Shown here piece by piece: positions 33,343 to 46,127 of a stretch of 64,000 bases of DNA. Source of the stretch: Fragum whitleyi. Taxonomy: Eukaryota; Mollusca; Bivalvia; Cardiida; Cardiidae. The translations under genes were made by a program, and so were the position numbers. Under the pieces are notes generated by a model. It searched no databases. It was not told where the DNA came from and was given only the letters and a program-made list of their open reading frames with translations. Where the stretch lies: assembly GCA_948146395.1 (NCBI GenBank), contig OX411552.1, positions 7,902,186 through 7,966,185 on the forward strand, given 5' to 3'. Each line of letters starts with the position of its first letter. Within the stretch, counting starts at the first letter, position 1.

Positions 33343-33694
33343 GCAGGGGTGTGGAAATACATATTTTCATCACTTGTCCCTGGACAAATAAAAGATGATT
33401 TTCTTCTTGTCTAGGATCAATTAACTTATCCGCACAAAGAGAGTATGGATAAATTTCAGAAAACATTGTTTTAAAAGAAGAAAATGCTGAGTTCCAGCAT
33501 TTTCTTCATTAAAAACAGTGTTTTCTAACCTTTGATAAAAACATTAGGCCAATTAATCTCTTTGATCAATTTAGTAGAATTCAAGGTATGCCCTTGTATT
33601 TACTTGTCAATAGACAAGTGGTCTTGAAAAATGTACCAAGTCTTGTCTGCAGGTAGGAAAAACCAGTCAGGCATGGGAATTCCACACCCCTGCA
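33343..33694. mobile_element. CAGGGGTGTGGAA MITE, complete copy
   Basis: TIR TGCAGGGGTGTGGAAAT on the left and its near complement ATTCCACACCCCTGCA on the right, 352 bp. The CAGGG ends suggest hAT type; no clear target duplication is seen. The same family carries the 23-bp minisatellite at 13501 and 17360. Confidence 0.7.
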
Positions 33695-33984
33695 ATAAAA
33701 AATGCTGAAAATTCCTGTGATCGATATTTTTGAAATTATATGGGTTATGATAAAAGTTTTGTAACCATATTAGTAGTTGTGATTCGATTTATAACCAAAT
33801 GATATACATGTCTATTAATATCTGTTATTTCCATCCAAGAGGTCATGCAATATTGATATTAAAAAACTTTGAATCATTTGTCGTATTGTGAATATTTATT
33901 GAATACTAGCCTGGCCCCTTGACCTTTGTTGCGACACACCCCTTAGATATTGTAACATTGTTAATCCGCAAAATATATTGAGGA

Positions 33985-34040
33985 CTCAGCGTGATACAGT
34001 TGTAACTGCCTTTGTGTTTATAGGCAGTTATAACTGTAAC
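33985..34040. repeat. CAGTTGTAACTGCC hairpin repeat
   Basis: ACAGTTGTAACTGCC and GGCAGTTATAACTGT arms around a short loop. Other copies: near 47790-47855, 47970-48035, and single arms near 17835 and 63810. Confidence 0.7.
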
Positions 34041-34045
34041 AGCTG

Positions 34046-34624
34046 AGCCATCTATATGGTCATGAACATGAAAGAAACAGCAAATATTTGGAGGCGACAA
34101 CCTAAACATTTTATGAAAATATTTCAAACAAAATGATGAACTTCAAAAGTCATCCCATTTTAAATGGTTGTTTTGATTGATCGAACAATTGTATATGCCC
34201 CCAATGGATCAGGAGCATATTGATTTACTGCTGTCTCTCTGAAAACTGTCTTTCTAAAAACTTAACCTGCAAACTAAATATTTTCCTGTAACATTTTTAA
34301 AAGTACTTGAGATACCATGTTCATATTTGGCTTGAAGGTACATCTCGCCTGCTGACGCCTAAATGTTAGTTGCCTAGGCGAGAGATGCCACAGGTGTTCA
34401 CAAAATACACCTTTTTTGACAGGCATACAAAAGAGTTGGGTTAAAGTTTTGTCTAAATATTCTCATCAAAAAGTGTTGACTAGCATCGATTGGTTTGGTG
34501 ATAGAGATTTCAAATGTCAAGGTTTACTAAATAATAAGTACTCAAGAGCAACTTGGACATATCTGAAATTTGGTCGCTTTGATAAGGTCTTAAATTTCAC
34601 TTTATGGTAAAAATAACGAACACA
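34046..34624. other. no gene recognised
   Basis: AT-rich; the frame at 34416-34610 has no motif. Confidence 0.5.
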
Positions 34625-34750
34625 AGTCCAGTGTATATTATACCAGTGTATCAGTGTAACATATCCCCTTGGGTAGTCTGTCCCCGGGGTAATCTGTCCC
34701 TTGGGACAGGTTACCAAGGGGACAGAGTACCCTACACTGGTATATATTTC
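34625..34750. repeat. foldback element
   Basis: Nested inverted repeats: ATACCAGTGTA at the left against TACACTGGTATAT at the right, with CCCCTTGGGTA / TACCAAGGGG inside. Confidence 0.65.
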
Positions 34751-37700
34751 GGTGATTCATTGGAGAAATACCCAACCTGGAATTAAGAAGTAAAAGTACA
34801 CAACTACATTTGTTCTACAAATAAATTTTATTCAAACTTCAGATCTTGCGGTTTTGTATAGAATAAATCACAATATACAAATATATGTATACATGTACAA
34901 ATTCATATTACAAATAGTATTATTTTATCAATATCTGACCTGCAAGTAAGTGTATCATAACAACCTATTGTTCATTCACCTATCCAGAGGGGGACGGGGT
35001 CCAAGGAAGCCCAGACACCCCCTTCCCCAAATGAAATTTTGGGAAACTGTGATCATCATGTTAGGAAAATCTGGAAATGAAAGTTTTCATGGTCAGTGGG
35101 TGTGCAAAATGTTATAACTACAGAACAGATCAAGTTGCAACAAGAACATAATGCTCAGTCACTGACATACACACAGGGATCGACACTAATACCTGTGGGT
35201 TTTAGGAGGTATTAGTGAGGACTGTAGATGTCACAATGCTGCAGGTCCTTCAGCCCTGTTGTAAATTGAAGAAATAAGAATATCAAATCCGTCCAGTTTT
35301 GATAAAGAATTGCTTTTCCAATACTTAAATTTGCATTACCATATGGAAAACATTTTAGAAAAAGAAGAAATTGCTTGTCAAAAGCAATTTCTTCTTTACC
35401 AAGTAGTTAATGTCAAACCCTGTACTCACCTGCCAGTATTAATCAAAATGGGAGTAAGGTAGTATACATAGATAGATATTTCATATCATTGGTTGACCCC
35501 CTGGGAAAAAATCCCCAACCAGCATCATCTCAATATGCTGATACTGTCAATTTGTCTAGAATAGTTTGATTTAAAGACACGTGACCTGTCTAACAAAAAG
35601 AGGATCAAGAGAGAAAGCACACAATATTGTCAGTCTGCAAAGAATATGCAAGCTGGACAGGTTCTAAACTGTTTGTTCTTTCCAAATTTTTGACCCTAGA
35701 ATAGTTATTTAACTTTATGGACCCAGTTGCATTAACAAAACCATTGGTTAAATTTTGACCGCAAATTAATTTAAGCAAATCAGGTTTGTTGTTTCAATTT
35801 ATAACATTGAAACATCGAACTTGATTGGCTAAAACTAACTTCCCATTAAAATGAAACCAATGGTTATCTTTTATACAACTGGGGGCCATGTTCATTTAAA
35901 ATACCAGGTCTCATTTTCCTCTGCTAGGTGTAATATCTCCTGGAAGAGTCATGTATTACATTTATTTGCAAACAAGTTTTTAAAAGTTTTAATTAAGCCT
36001 ATTATTTATACCATATTTATTAAGTACCAAAAGATATGCTATATAGCAAGATAATGCATTATATAAACTCAAAAATAAAGCAAAATAAGAGCACCACCTA
36101 TCGCTGCCAATGCTCGACTGAAGGTGATGGACAATTTAAAGAAACTTAGTCAAAAAAGGGGGCATAACTCTTACAAAAATGTTTTCGGAGTATTCCCCTT
36201 GATAGTCTGTATACCTTGCATAATAGTGAACACACACAAGAAGTTTCATGAATTTATCCTTAACAACAACAGAGACCTGACCAAGGTTAAAGTTTGGCAT
36301 GCCAACACCAATGCAAACAACACCAAGATGATCACTTTACCTGGTTTCTCTCCAAAAAACAGTGGAGCTAGTAAAAATCAGCTGCAAAATGTCAGTTACT
36401 GCTATAAAAATAGTCTATCTAACTGTAACAGTTTCAGGATAAAATGAATAGTAATAGATTTAGAGGATAATGAATGAGTGGTCGTTGAATACCATATCAG
36501 TTAAATGAGTCATCTACAAACAGATAAAATCAAGGTTTTGCTGAGTTTTTATCTGTTTTAAATGAAGAGTTAAATAAATTTGGTACTTAATAAGCGCAAT
36601 TTTGATATTCTATTTGTAATATGACCATAATTTTTGTTATTAAGCCAGGAATTCAAGTTTTTCTGCGAAACATATATTGATGTTTGCAGAATGACGTCAG
36701 CGAAAGCATTATGATGTCACTTTCACAATGAAAATACAATGTTGCTGTTCATTCTTAACTCATTTTCAAATTATTACACTAGTGTAATAACATCTGTGTA
36801 ATATAAAAAATTTCCAACAGGGTTATTTCACTCTTGCTATATAGGACATATCACAAGAGGCTTTTTTTGTCCAGAAACACAATTATTGTAGTTATCATGG
36901 ACCAGTAATAATATAAATCAACCAAAAGATATGAGCGACAATTTCACCTTGAGGTCTTTACATAGCCAAGCTTCATGTCCCTTGAGACAATCAGCAGAAA
37001 GTTATTAAATCACTGTGTGAATTTTCATGCTGCTCAATGCATGCCCGTCAAACACATTTAAAATAGTTGGAAATGTCTTGTACAGGTTCATACTATATAT
37101 CAATACTGCTCCCAGATAACTATTTTACATTCACTCTACTTCTAAAAATAACTTATATTATGGGCATTTCAAGCTTGAAATGCTCTAAATCATAAATTTC
37201 AGATGCAACTTGCTTATGCAAAGCAAGTCTTTAACAATCTTAAATAAACAAGGTGGCAAATTGTCACAAGATCCACCTATTACACTGGATGTCCAAGTAT
37301 GAAAAACAACAAAAGAAAATAGAGGATAATCGTTTGATTCAGTGTAGGATCAATTTATATTCATTGAGTGAATAACAAAAGATTTATAGCTTTTGTTGTG
37401 CACAAAATGAAATATTAATCGATCTTACTCGAAAAACAAACAATTATACTATTTATTTATCGCAAAATTGAAACAAAATGTGAAATTTCTAAGACATATT
37501 TTCGCAAAGTGCATCATTTTACGTCACTTATTTCAGTCCGCATAGATAACTTCAGAGAGGATGAAATGCACAAAAGCAGGGTATAAGTTTTTGATAATTT
37601 CACAGCTTTTGCAGTGATATTATTAAGTGATAATCTACCGTTATTTCTTAATAAACCATCAAAAAGCATTAAAGAAAGACCAGTAACTTAAAAATTATAC

Positions 37701-37770
37701 AAGTTAGAGTAAGGGTTCTTAAAAACTGCACTCTGTTACCATAAGAGGAATACAAGCAAATTCGTTGAAT
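34751..37770. other. no gene recognised; scattered repeat relics
   Basis: A GAAGAAATTGCTTG hairpin lies at 35355-35397. 35760-35890 resembles 56455-56540. 36125-36420 is a repeat with GGGCATAACTCTTAC also seen, inverted, near 26090 and in parts near 48960 and 55740; its 107-codon frame is not a gene. 37230-37330 holds the empty counterpart of the SINE site at 43154. Confidence 0.45.
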
Positions 37771-37774
37771 TGAT

Positions 37775-38972
37775 ATCCCCCGCCGAACAAATTTTCATTG
37801 TCAATGAAGTTAATGTCAAACTTAGGTACAGGTTATCTTTTATCTACATCAACCTACAGTTTTCAAGAAATAGCGTGGAAACGAATATCACTATGTATGT
37901 ATATGGCTTAAACAGTCAGGGGCTGTAACTCTTAATTTGACGATCAAACCGGTTAACCCCGACGATATGCGCATGTCCTCATTGTAGTGAAGCTGTGTGC
38001 CAAGATTCATTGAAATCGGGTCTATAGTTTTCAAGAAATAGCATGGAAACGAATATCACTATGTATGTATATGGCTTAAACAGTCAGGGGCAGTAACTCT
38101 AAATACCGTCGAACCGGGTAACCCGACAATATGCGCATGTCCTCATTGTATTGAAGCTGTGTGCCAAGTTTCATTGAAATCGGGTCTATAGTTTTCAAGA
38201 AATAGCGCGGAAACGAATATCACTATTTATGTATATGGCTTAAACAGTCAGGGGCAGTAACTCTAAATTCGACCGTCGAACCGGGTAACCCCGACGATAT
38301 GCGCATGTCCTCATTGTAGTGAAGCTTTGTGCCAAGTTTCATTGAAATCGGGTCTATAGTTTTCAAGAAATAGCGCGGAAACGAATATCACTATGTATGT
38401 ATATGGCTTAAACAGTCAGGGGCAGTAACTCTAAATTCGACCGTCGAACCGGGTAACCCCGACGATATGCGCATGTCCTCAATGTAGTGAAGCTGTATGC
38501 CAAGTTTCATTGAAATCGGGTCTATAGTTTTCAAGAAATAGCGCGGAAACGAATATCACTATGTATGTATATGGCTTAAACAGTCAGGGGCAGTAACTCT
38601 AAATTCGACCGTCGAACCGGGTAACCCCGACGATATGCGCATGTCCTCAATGTAGTGAAGCTGTATGCCAAGTTTCATTGAAATCGGGTCTATAGTTTTC
38701 AAGAAATAGCGCGGAAACGAATATCACTATGTATGTATATGGCTTAAACAGTCAGGGGCAGTAACTCTAAATTCGACCGTCGAACCGGGTAACCCCGACG
38801 ATATGCGCATGTCCTCATCGTAGTGAAGCTGTGTGCCAAGTTTCATTGAAATCGGGTCTATAGTTTTCAAGAAATAGCGCGGAAACAAATGTCGGAGGGA
38901 CGGACGGACGGACGGACATGGCAAAAACAATATCCCCCCCGAAAAATTTTTCGGCGGGGGATAATAACTGCC
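37775..38972 (+). mobile_element. tandem-core (pearl-like) element, 168-bp unit
   Basis: Opens GATATCCCCCGCCGAACAAA. The core has about six units: ATATGGCTTA at 37901, 38069, 38233, 38401, 38569 and 38737, period 164-168 bp. It closes with GGACGGACGGACGGAC, AACAATATCCCCCCC and a hairpin GAAAAATTTTTC followed by GGCGGGGGATA, the complement of the opening. CpG-rich words (CCCCGACGATATGCGC) stand out from the AT-rich surroundings. No coding potential. Confidence 0.85.
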
Positions 38973-39037
38973 AAGTTTCAAGTCAATCAGACATAAGCTG
39001 ACAGAGTTACACTTCTGACAAAGAAGTGGATGCTGCC

Positions 39038-39264
39038 TTAACCCTTTCCTGTTTTACAAAATTTTGGACCTGTCCAAATTCAAAGGTTTTGCAGACGAAA
39101 ATTTAAAATGGATTTAATTTGAAAAATCACCATTCTGTAGGGTAGAAAATAGTGTGGAAAAAGAAGAAATTGCTTGTCAGAAGCAATTTCTTCTTTTTTC
39201 ACAATGTTTTCTCAATCATAAAATCACAAGCACATAAAAAGCAGGGATTAAACAGCAGGGTTAA
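39038..39264. mobile_element. TTAA-flanked MITE (piggyBac type), copy C
   Basis: Element 39042-39260 with TTAA on both sides; same sequence as copies A, B and D, with a short deletion near the right end (AGCAGGG). Confidence 0.85.
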
Positions 39265-39506
39265 GTAGTTGGCATGGGTGATCACATCCCATGTCCTGTC
39301 TTTCAACAGTTGTATGAATAATTCATCTAAAAGCCTTAAAGTTTGAAATACAAAATAATGTATACATATTCACAAAAAGCATATACAATGTACATAATAA
39401 CACAAAGCTTTTAATACTGAGGTCTACAAGTGACTGCTTCTCTAACCCATTCACAAACAATTCCTTTTTTACAACCAGATGAACAAGTTTAGAGACTAAT
39501 TGTAAA

Positions 39507-40567
39507 ACAAGAGGACCATGATGGTCCTATATCGCTCACCTTCGTCTCTTTGACTTCTCCCTGAGCAAAATTAAATACTTAAAAGATCATTAAATGATCA
39601 TTAAATATTTCAAAGCAAGACATTACTCTATTTCTATGATCGCTGCATAAATTTCTAGCCTTTTCTAAACAAGTTTCATGTGACCTTGCCAACATTCTGA
39701 CCAAGTTTCATGACAATTGGGCCTTATTTGTGGCCTCTAAAAAGAAAATAGTCATTTAGGCCCCTTTTCCTGTGATATGACATGGATCTTCCAATTTTAA
39801 ATAGGGTTCATCCTTGTGACCTAGCCATTTTTCTGACCATGTTTCATGAATATTGAATTATTTTTGTGGCTTCTAGAGCATAAACAAGAAAATTGTCATT
39901 AAGGCCCCTTTTCCCTTGATATGGCATGGATTCTTCCCATTTTCAATAGGGTTCATCCTTGTGACCTGGTCGACATTCTGACCAAGTTTCATGAAGATTG
40001 GGCTATATTTGTGGTCTCTAGAGTGTAAACAAAAAAATTGTCATTAAGGCCCCTTTTCCCGTAATATGGCAGATCCTTACCATTTTCAATAGAGATCATC
40101 CTTGTGGCTTGGCCAACCTTCTGACCAAATTACATAAAGATTGTGCCATATTTGTGGCCTCTATAGTGTAAACAAGAAAATTGTCATTAAGGCCCCTTTT
40201 CCCGTGATATGGCAGGGATCCATCCCATTTTTGACAGGGTTCATCCTTATGACCTGGCCAACCTTCTGACCAAATTACATAAAGATTGGGCCATATTTGT
40301 GGCCTCTAGAGTGTTAACAAGAAAATTGTCATTAAGGCCCCTTTTCCCATAATATGGCACAAATCCTTCCCATTTTCAATAGGGTTCATCCTTGTGACCT
40401 GGCCAACATTCAGACCAAGTTTCATGAAGATTTGGTCATATTTGTGGCCTCTAGAGTGTAAACACTAAGATTGTTGACGCCAGACGACTGACGACACACG
40501 ACGGATGACGGACATTCAATGATCACAAAAGCTCACCTTAAGCACGATGTGCTCAGGTGAGCTAAAA
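39507..40567 (-). mobile_element. tandem-core (pearl/HINE-like) element, about 143-bp unit
   Basis: Opens ACAAGAGGACCATGATGGTC (hairpin) and closes CACGATGTGCTCAGGTGAGC, the complement of the 5' end of the 10671 element, so it lies on the minus strand. Five units with GGTTCATCCTTGTGACC at about 39804, 39949, 40088, 40227 and 40383. A GACGACTGACGACACACGAC stretch lies next to the end. Confidence 0.8.
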
Positions 40568-41194
40568 AGTCAACTATGTCTTGCTTTTTTTTAAGCTTTT
40601 ATACATAAAATAATTTTGTTACACTGTGAGTTTGTTTGTTAATTTGTTAATAATATAGTTGAGTCCAAAACGTAGTGAAAAAATCAGATGCTTGCCATTG
40701 ATAGATGAAAATGTACGAGACAAAAGAAATAGTTGAAGACTGAACAGTCAATTAACTATATGCTTTATATAGACACTAAACAAAAGGGTAAGAATGCCCC
40801 AAACCAGTCACCTCAATTTAATTGGTCCTGTGAAATGCTTCACCTTCCGTATTGGCCAATCAGAAATTCATGAAAAGGGTCACCAAAGGAACATTCTGGG
40901 AAAGGTTCATTGAAATGATCCCAGTTGTCTAGAAGATGTTGTTTGAAGAATTCACAGTGAAACCTTGCCCAACCCATATTTATGATCCAATAAAAATTGT
41001 TAAAGAGGCTTATTCAAGAAACAATCCTGCTAAGTTCCTTTGAAACTGTTCTAGAGAAGTTTAAAGAAAGCGTCAGACAAACAATGGATGACAGACACGG
41101 GGTGATCCTCAAAGTTCACATTGAGCATGTTGTGCAGACAGTCCTTTCACTAAGATTTACTTATGGTAGCTAGGGTAAGAACATAAAAGTAATA
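40568..41194. other. no gene recognised
   Basis: 40970-41140 looks like a decayed tandem-core unit with its end (CACATTGAGCATGTTGTGC). Confidence 0.4.
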
Positions 41195-41196
41195 TA

Positions 41197-41735
41197 CTGT
41201 TCACAAAAAGTAGAGGATATTTTAAGTTTGATTTGTGGTATTCTGGTCAGCTTGGGCACCCATACATCTTCAGGGCCCCGTTTTTTAATCATCAACTAAG
41301 AAGCCAATTGTTTGATATCATGACAATATCTGACTATGAGACGCAGGGTTTGACAGCAGTCTGGACTCACGTTCTTCTGGTTTCCAGCATACCATTGACT
41401 CACTCACGGTGAGCTTTCATTAGACCTCACATTATTCCAACAAAATATGATGCGAATACATGGTAGAGATAAATACCAAATAATTTTTTCGGAGTGATGC
41501 TCAACTAAAGTAAGAATCCAATTACAACATACGCCATGTTAAAATAAGCGCTATACCCCTCTCTTCTTAGATGCTGAATTTTTAGGATATGTGTAGCAGA
41601 AAAGGGAATTCCATAACTACCACATTATCATGAGACAACTGCTGGTCGACCAAGAATAAGTTAGATTGTCCTAAATTGCTTGCAACTACAATAAGCTTAT
41701 GGATTAACAGATTATCCCCTACTTTTTGTGAACGG
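41197..41735. mobile_element. TA-flanked TIR element, 539 bp
   Basis: Left CTGTTCACAAAAAGTAGAGG, right complement CCCCTACTTTTTGTGAACGG, TA on each side (41195-41196, 41736-41737). No transposase frame; probably a Tc1/mariner-type MITE. Confidence 0.75.
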
Positions 41736-41849
41736 TATAAATAATCAGTCAAATTTGCTGACAGAGAAACTTGCACAAATTTGAAATGTGAGTGGAAAAA
41801 GACTCCAAACTAGAAATATATCAAGGATGCCCATGTACGAATTCTATCT

Positions 41850-42140
41850 TTATCGTATAACTATACAAATATCCGTGTGATAACAACCCGTATGATATTT
41901 TTTATGATATCGCATAGTTATTTTTAGAACAATAATATAATGTGGTTATTTTTAGAAACTCTCATTTCAGTTAGAAACATTGACGAAAATAAGTCAAATA
42001 GAGGTTATAAGATAAATAAAATCCGTACTAAGGGTATTGAACGAAAAAATATCTAACTTGGTTGTGAGAATTGATAATTGTCTCGGCAGAGCCTCGACAA
42101 TGATCAATTCTCCCAACCTCGTTAGATATTTTTATTCATA
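41850..42140. mobile_element. ATATCTAACTTGGTTG hairpin MITE, copy 1
   Basis: Shares about 290 bp with 56540-56828. It starts CGTATAACTATACAAATATC and ends in a hairpin ATATCTAACTTGGTTG...CAACCTCGTTAGATAT. Confidence 0.75.
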
Positions 42141-42311
42141 CAAAACACTAAATATGTATTATATATGTCTGCTCAGGGCCATTGTCAATGATATTAAGCA
42201 CAAAGTGACTTTTTCATTGAACTGGGGCAAATAGGACCACATTATCTTGGAAAAACATGTCAGATATATTCGAAATGGTCCACTGAACAACACCATTTTG
42301 TCAAAATTTTA

Positions 42312-42478
42312 CTTTAAGGTAGTGGAACCCTAATAGTTTTGCAACGCCTCAGAGGTAATGAACTTTCACAGTGTTAACAGAGGTTTCCTAATGATTTCAT
42401 TAGGAAACCTTGGTAAACATGGTGAAAGAATATGTGGTCTGAAATATTGCAGAACTATTACGGGTCCACTACCTTAAA
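42312..42478. mobile_element. TTAA-flanked foldback MITE
   Basis: TIR GGTAGTGGAACCCTAATAG against CTATTACGGGTCCACTACC, with TTAA on both sides, and an inner palindrome GGTTTCCTAATGA/TCATTAGGAAACC. Confidence 0.8.
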
Positions 42479-42971
42479 AAGAGAAACTGTGCAATGGATG
42501 ACTGTGATTTACAACTTAACCTGTTTAATGATTGAACTTAACTTTGAGTGTATCCTTGCAAACTTTTGTGCATGCCACTATAAATGACCAAGGGGAACAA
42601 ATTATTTTGAAAGCAATCCTTAAAAGACTGCTAAGGAAAATATTTGTCAATTGACATTTAGCATTGACTCTCACCTTGTGTGTATGAACCAAACATTTTT
42701 TTTCACACTGCACTAATTTCAGATAGAGCATGTGACAAGTAATTTTTATATTAAAACACACATCTAAAAAATGTAGAATGCATCAGACAGGATCATATTT
42801 TGTAAATCTAACAGCAAAAGCAAATAAGTGAGAATGTAAATTCTTAATCATCAAAATCATTCAAGATATAATGTTTTTTACTAGTTTTTAGCATGCAAAA
42901 TATTTCATTATAGAAACATGTTTAAAAGATATTGTACATTATACAAAGAAGAAAATTTACACAAAACATAC

Positions 42972-43053
42972 CAAGGGGTCAGTGCACCACTATTGTAAGT
43001 GCCTATTCATTTATAGTCATTTACAATAGTGTTGAGCTGACCCCTTGATACAA
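42972..43053. mobile_element. short TIR element
   Basis: CCAAGGGGTCAGTGCACCAC and TGAGCTGACCCCTTG arms with TATTGTAA/TTACAATA; about 80 bp, mostly palindromic. Confidence 0.6.
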
Positions 43054-43153
43054 GAAAGTCAAAAAGAAATGTTTGGATAAATAGGAATAATAAAACAAGG
43101 TGTCAAATTGTCACAAGATACACCAGTTACACTGCTGGATGTCCAAGCATGAA

Positions 43154-43378
43154 TTGATTGATTGATTAAATGGAGTGAGACACCACTTTCAACATTATTT
43201 CAGTTCATATTGCGCGACTGGAGCACCTAACAATGGATTCCTGGTATTTCTCTCACCAGTACAACCATCACATTCTTTCCTAGCCTCCAGCTGCTATCTC
43301 ACATAGGTCTATGATTATCAACCCATTGGTGAGAGACAATTAATCGGAAAGAATGTTTGCCACCGTCGGCGTCTAAAA
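43154..43378 (-). mobile_element. SINE, antisense, head truncated
   Basis: The tail ATTGATTGATTGATTAA is followed by the antisense body (GGAGCACCTAACAATGG, CCTAGCCTCCAGCTGC). ATGAA is on both sides (43149-43153, 43379-43383). A paralogous stretch at 37290-37330 has one ATGAA and no SINE. Confidence 0.8.
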
Positions 43379-43738
43379 ATGAAAGACAACAAAAGGAAAT
43401 ACCAAATAAATTACATTGTATCTTAGGTAGAGTTACGGCTCTTGTGCACTGTACTCCATTATCATGACAGAAACATAACTGCAAAGTTGCAATTCAAACA
43501 AATTTAAGGTGAAAGAGTTATGCTCTGGACAAAGAAGTGGACGCCATGGGTGATCACAAAATATGTCTCGCCTTTTGATAGGCGCATAAAAAAGTTCCAA
43601 TTTCATAAAGTATGTAATAGGAATAAGAAGAGTCAGAATTTCAAACCCTCTTCATTATGTTTCCTAGGTAATTAACACATCACTTCTGTCAATCAAATTG
43701 TTGATTAACCAATCAAATCATTTATTTAAAATGTTTGT

Positions 43739-43802
43739 AACAAAATGGTGGGAAGTGATGGAGGTCAAATTGCTGACCTCCATCACTTCCCACCATTTTG
43801 TT
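43739..43802. repeat. perfect 29-bp inverted repeat, 6-base loop
   Basis: Arms AACAAAATGGTGGGAAGTGA(TGGAGGTCA) and its exact complement, loop AATTGC (43768-43773). A young foldback or a hairpin-forming transcript source; nothing in the sequence chooses between them. Confidence 0.85.
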
Positions 43803-46127
43803 AAAAACATTTTTTGTGGAAGGGTGACTTAAATATTGTAACTGCAGCTTGAATTTCTACTTTTATGCAGTCCTCCAACGTTTTACTGTTTGTTTTATTA
43901 TTCTAATTTCTTTTGTTGTTGTTGTTGTGCCACTCGAACAAGACACAATGGAGACAGATACAAACATGATACCATACTTTACAGAGTAAATGCGGCCAAA
44001 TGCATAACAAAAACTTCATTCAACCCAGTATTAAGTGCAAAACAGCCCTGGATTCAGAAGTCAAAAGCGTTTAGGAAATGTTGCCCCACTTTGCATGTAC
44101 ATGCAGGTGCAAAGCGGGGTAACATTTTTTAAAATTTCGAACATGTGTTTGGATCTTGAGCGCAGCTAAACACAGGGGTTAAATAAGCATTTTGTTATGC
44201 AATAGGGCCTTCATACATAATCTCTAAGGGTTACATTTATTTCATTTCTATTTTTTATTCGTACATTATGTATACAATCCAATATTTGACATTGTATCAT
44301 GATGCACATGATTTATATTTGCCAAACCAGGTATAAATTTGGGGAGGTAAAAAAACTATGTGTACCATGCATCAATGAGTAAATGGAAATGAAACACTGT
44401 GTGTTGTGTTATACACCATAAAACTATTTACACATAATTCACATTGTTCTCAAACAATCAGTTTACAATACAAACACATGAATTGTCTTATATGCAAAAT
44501 AGTAAAACTATTTTGTAATACAGAGCTACAGATAAAGGGGGTATTTTTTATTTCAAATACAATTATTCTAACAATACATCCACAAATTCTATGTTGTGGG
44601 TACTCATTTGAATTGTCTTGTTAATACGATTTAAAAGAGAACACACAACATAGAGTTTCATTGAGAAATAAAGATTTTAGACTGGCATTACCTCCTCTTA
44701 TCTGTACCTATGTTTTATTCTTTCAAATGAGTTTAAAGGTTCTGCTTTAAAACTCAATCTCATTTTTTCTTTTTTTTTTTTTTTTACATATTTTAAGCCC
44801 CCCCAAAAACTTTACAAATTGACATTTTTTGTCACAAAAGCTTAGCAATCTTTACATTTTTGATTAGTAAATATTTTAAAAAGTGATTTTTTTTTTTCAA
44901 TTTACATAATAATGCCTTCTTTCTCCTACCTTTTTTTCCAATTCGGATACATTAAATCTTTTCTTAATGAAAAGGGCTGTTGTTTGACCCTTAAACTAGG
45001 ATTTTAACCCTCCAAAATCTCTAAATACCCTATTTTGAACAATAATTTTCAGTATTGCATTTTGATAGCGTTTTGATACTGCTGCACATTATAGATATAT
45101 TAAGATTAATTGGCCCATTCATATATTCATAAGAGGTTCATATGAATGACAGAATCTCTTAAAAAGATATGATTGAGACAATAAAAAAAAGCCTGCCAGC
45201 ATAAGCAAGAAATGTTTATTTATAATCCAATCATTTTATAGTGTTGACCTCCTTCAAAAGCATTTTTGACCCCTTATAATTCATTGTCAAGGGGTCATTG
45301 ATTCCTGTATTCGAAAAGCTTGCAAAAGCCCTGATGAATTTAGATTTTCATTCAAACTTAATTGCCAATAAATGGCGGAAATATTTCAACAAGTCTGGCC
45401 AAAGATCCCCCCCTTCAAAAAAAAAAAAAAATAAGTAAGGAGCAGGAAGTTTAGGCTAAAATCAGACTGCATTTATGTGCAGACTGGTCTTAGCTTTTAC
45501 TGACTGCCAAAATTAAGTGTAAAAGAGGAATATGCTGTGAACAGGAGGAAAAGGGTTAACTATGTCAATATCTTCTTAAGATTAATTACGAAATTAAAAC
45601 TTTTCTTTCAGCTATACACTTACTATTTGAGATAATTCAAAACAATAATATATACCATCTTTCCCATTCTCTAAGCTGCATTTATTATGATAATTTGAAT
45701 ACACACAGAAGCCATATTATTCTATTTCCTACATTATTTCACTCATCAGAATATAATGTTGAAAGATATAATTTAATAAAATATTTTAAGAAAAAGTTGT
45801 CTTAATTGTTCCACTTTTTCCAAAGACCCCCACATTTTCACTATAAGTAGGGGATTTTATCCATGAACAAAGAGCATGAAATACCAAGCATTTCATAATA
45901 GTGTAGATTTTGGGCAAAAATCCCCCACATCCTAAAATAAAGTTTTGGTAAAAGCAATATCTTCCTTTTCCACATATTTTTCATTTCTTAATGATAATTT
46001 TTCTTACTTGAATCCCTTCAATATATTTTGGAATGGTGGTGGGTTGAAAATTTCAAAACCTGCTAAACAGTTGAAGTTCTTCGTATATATATGTTATTTG
46101 ATGTTGAACAAGTGCATGTCGTATTGC
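43803..46127. other. no gene recognised
   Basis: AT-rich with T and A runs (44770, 45418). A short inverted AAATGTTGCCCCACTTTGCA/TGCAAAGCGGGGTAACATTT lies at 44077-44130. Frames of 60-80 codons are unsupported. Confidence 0.45.

Noticed and set aside
36124..36447. 107-codon plus-strand frame
   Set aside because: Lies in a dispersed repeat also found near 26090 (inverted) and, in part, near 48960 and 55740.
38727..38981. 84-codon minus frame with PSVRPSLRHLF
   Set aside because: Produced by the GGACGGAC microsatellite and the core unit of a tandem-core element. The frames at 26442 and 49905 have the same origin.
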